Translations under genes and position numbers: made by a program | Notes under the pieces: generated by a model | Seen by the model: only the letters and a program-made list of their open reading frames with translations | Told to the model about the DNA's origin: nothing | The model's database searches: none | Part shown: positions 62,105 to 64,000 of the stretch, in pieces | Numbering within the stretch: position 1 is the first letter of the stretch | How the letters are laid out: each line of letters starts with the position of its first letter | Origin: Pokkaliibacter sp. MBI-7 | GTDB lineage: Bacteria; Pseudomonadota; Gammaproteobacteria; Pseudomonadales; Balneatricaceae | Length of the DNA: 64,000 bases | NCBI RefSeq assembly: GCF_029846635.1 | Contig: NZ_JARVTG010000002.1 | Span: forward strand, 558,001 to 622,000 | Direction of reading: 5' to 3'

Positions 62105-62440
62105 ATGGACAGCCACTACCGGGCAGGGAATCTGTTCGCTGATATCCCCGCCGATCTCAGCAATGAAACCTTTGAGGACATCGTGCGTTATCAGGGGGTG
62201 GTGATCGAGCGCATCACCTCCCTCGGCCATCGCACATCAGAGGACAGCTGGTACGACCAGCCTCAGCACGAATGGGTGATGGTGGTGCAGGGCAGTGCCC
62301 GTCTGCTGTTTGAGGATGGTGTGGAGCTGGCCTTGCAGCCTGGGGACTACGTCAACATCCCTGCACACTGCAAACATCGGGTCAGCTGGACCGACCCGGA
62401 TCAGCCCACCCTTTGGTTGGCTGTGCACTATCCAAGGTAG
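62105..62440 (+). CDS. Small cupin-domain protein
   Basis: A 111-residue single-domain cupin: ITSLGHRTSEDSWYDQPQHEWVMVVQGSARLLFEDG (motif 1 with His and Glu metal ligands) and LALQPGDYVNIPAHCKHRVSWT (motif 2 with His). ATG 62105 follows AGGAG at 62092-62096. It lies 46 bp after hipA on the same strand and is convergent with gabD. Proteins of this type are often annotated as metal-binding enzymes or sensors with no fixed function. Confidence 0.85.
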   Translation: MDSHYRAGNLFADIPADLSNETFEDIVRYQGVVIERITSLGHRTSEDSWYDQPQHEWVMVVQGSARLLFEDGVELALQPGDYVNIPAHCKHRVSWTDPDQPTLWLAVHYPR

Positions 62441-62534
62441 ATCACGCTCCGTGCAGGTTAACGCCGGCGAAATAAGCGAAGAACAGGTGCCTCGTATGGA
62501 GGCACTGTCATTAATATCGTCAGTCAATGACGAG

Positions 62535-63977
62535 TTATAACCCCATCAGCAGATACTTCATCTCCACATATTCCTCGATGCCGTAGCGCGAGCCTTCGCG
62601 ACCGAGGCCGGATTCCTTGATGCCGCCAAAGGGCGCGACTTCGGTGGAGATCATCCCCTGATTGATCCCGACCATACCGCTTTCCAGCGCTTCACCCATG
62701 CGCCAGGCACGGCCGATATCGCGGGTATAGCAGTAGGCGGACAGGCCGGATTCGGTAGCGTTGGCCAGAGCGACGGCTTCTGCTTCGCTGCTGAAGCGGA
62801 AGACGGCAGCCACCGGGCCGAAGGTTTCTTCCGCTGCCAGCATCATGGAAGTCGTCGCACCGGTCAGCAGCGTCGGCTGATAGAAGGTGCCGCCGAGGGC
62901 GTGACGGGCACCGCCGCACTGCAACTGTGCTCCCTGCTGCAGGGCATCCGTGACATGGCGCTCGACTTTCTCAAGCGCAGGCTGGTTGATCAGCGGCCCC
63001 TGCGTTGCACCGGGGGTCAGGCCGTTATCAACTTTCAGCGCGGCAATAGCGTCCTTGAGCCGGGCGACAAACCGGTCGTGGATACCGTCCTGTACTAGAA
63101 AGCGATTGACGCACACACAGGTCTGGCCGGTGTTACGAAACTTCGAGGCCATGGCGCCTTCAATCGCTGCCTCCAGATCCGCATCGTCGAAAACGATAAA
63201 AGGTGCGTTACCGCCCAGTTCCAGCGAAATCTTCTTGACGGTATCCGCCGCTTGCCGCATCAGCAGTTTGCCGGTGCGGGTCGAGCCGGTGAAAGAGACC
63301 TTACGCACGGTGCTGGACTGCATCAGCTCACCGCCGATAGCGGCCGCATCCCCCGACAGCACGTTGAACACGCCAGCAGGGATGCCTGCTTCTGCGGCCA
63401 GTACCGCCAGTGCGTGGGCAGAGAGCGGAGTTTCTTCCGAGGGTTTGAGAATCAGAGTACATCCTGCTGCCAGCGCCGGACCGGCCTTGCGGGTAACCAT
63501 CGCCAGCGGGAAATTCCACGGTGTGATGGCGGCGACCACACCAACGGCTTCGCGGGTGACGACAATGCGTGCATCACTGCGGTGGCTGGGGATCACATCA
63601 CCATAAATGCGCTTGGCTTCCTCGGCGAACCACTCCAGAAAGCTGGCCGCATAGGCCACTTCGCCTTTGGCTTCGGCCAGCGGCTTGCCCTGTTCCGAGG
63701 TCAGCAGCAGGGCGAGGTCATCCTGATTGGCCAGCATCAGCTCGCCCCAGCGCCGGACTTTCTGGCTGCGCTCTTTGGCCGTCAGGGCTTTCCAGCCTGC
63801 CAGTGCCTCCCTGGCCGCAGCGATGGCCTGCTGGGCTTCGGCAGCTCCGGCACGCGTCACCTCGGTCAGGCATTCGCCGGTGGCAGGGTTGAGTACCGGG
63901 TAACGGCTGTGGCTGCTATGCCATTCACCACGAATATAACTGTCGCGTTGTAGCAGCTCAGGACGACTGAGGTTCAT
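62535..63977 (-). CDS. gabD: NAD(P)-dependent succinate-semialdehyde dehydrogenase
   Basis: A 480-residue aldehyde dehydrogenase that oxidises succinate semialdehyde to succinate in GABA breakdown. ITPWNFPLAMVTRKAGPALAAGCT, the general base Glu in LELGGNAPFIVF and the nucleophile Cys in FRNTGQTCVCVNR are intact; NQGMISTEVAPFGGIKESGLGREGSRYGIEEY at the end is typical of GabD. GGAGG precedes the ATG. The second Cys two residues after the nucleophile (C-V-C) is also found in E. coli GabD, where it takes part in redox control. Upstream partner genes lie outside the window. Confidence 0.93.
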   Translation of the reverse strand: MNLSRPELLQRDSYIRGEWHSSHSRYPVLNPATGECLTEVTRAGAAEAQQAIAAAREALAGWKALTAKERSQKVRRWGELMLANQDDLALLLTSEQGKPLAEAKGEVAYAASFLEWFAEEAKRIYGDVIPSHRSDARIVVTREAVGVVAAITPWNFPLAMVTRKAGPALAAGCTLILKPSEETPLSAHALAVLAAEAGIPAGVFNVLSGDAAAIGGELMQSSTVRKVSFTGSTRTGKLLMRQAADTVKKISLELGGNAPFIVFDDADLEAAIEGAMASKFRNTGQTCVCVNRFLVQDGIHDRFVARLKDAIAALKVDNGLTPGATQGPLINQPALEKVERHVTDALQQGAQLQCGGARHALGGTFYQPTLLTGATTSMMLAAEETFGPVAAVFRFSSEAEAVALANATESGLSAYCYTRDIGRAWRMGEALESGMVGINQGMISTEVAPFGGIKESGLGREGSRYGIEEYVEMKYLLMGL

Positions 63978-64000
63978 ACCACCTCCAGATGCAGGTTGTC

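Noticed and set aside
1..64000. tRNA and rRNA genes
   Set aside because: No convincing TTCGAATC-type T arm within a cloverleaf and no conserved rRNA segment was found by eye; a tRNA search program would settle this.

Overview
The window looks like a chromosomal segment of a free-living, probably marine or brackish gammaproteobacterium of Oceanospirillales type. This rests on gene content (TRAP transporter, CioAB quinol oxidase, LrgAB, c-di-GMP phosphorelay, many LysR/MFS pairs) and a moderately GC-rich backbone; the genus is an inference. No rRNA, tRNA or CRISPR array was recognised.

Layout. 1-4884: tail of a Kup potassium transporter, an EEP-family phosphodiesterase, a divergent MFS/LysR pair and an ACR3 arsenite carrier. 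4885-7906: AT-rich accessory patch with an intact IS5-family element and an IS256-family element that splits a small membrane-protein gene. 8125-18751: argC; an enolase-superfamily dehydratase with a TRAP transporter (dctPQM); a divergent YnfM/YnfL-like MFS/LysR pair; a HpaR-like MarR regulator; a zinc-ribbon/SPFH pair. 19095-21087: SMR efflux pump, cold-shock protein and an unknown gene, followed by a MITE-like repeat. 21524-29637: three-gene signalling operon (REC-PAS-GGDEF-EAL protein, 1538-residue hybrid kinase, PleD-like cyclase). 30191-32388: LysR/MFS pair. 32962-34029: a jacalin-lectin/aerolysin-like pore-forming protein between two copies of a short repeat. 34348-40851: DsbA-like oxidoreductase, periplasmic cyclase-family enzyme, FecBCDE-type iron or cobalamin ABC transporter, PrpF-family isomerase.

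40852-46506 is a mosaic island: palindromes, a cupin gene read through an integron attC site, a ribbon-helix-helix-like protein with five 11-bp repeats, an IS256 stub cut by an IS3-family element, remnants of polymorphic toxin tails with downstream immunity-like genes, and a decayed copy of the IS5-family element.

46654-64000 is backbone again: hydrolase, lrgAB joined to DUF934 and sulfite reductase, a MocR regulator divergent from cioAB, an AtuA/CitMHS catabolic cluster with a divergent LysR regulator, a hipBA-like toxin-antitoxin pair, a cupin and a succinate-semialdehyde dehydrogenase.

The most unusual elements are the lectin/aerolysin-like protein with its flanking repeats, the attC-bearing toxin/immunity graveyard, and an AT-rich repeat shared between the two IS-rich patches (about 4886-5021 and 41250-41397).
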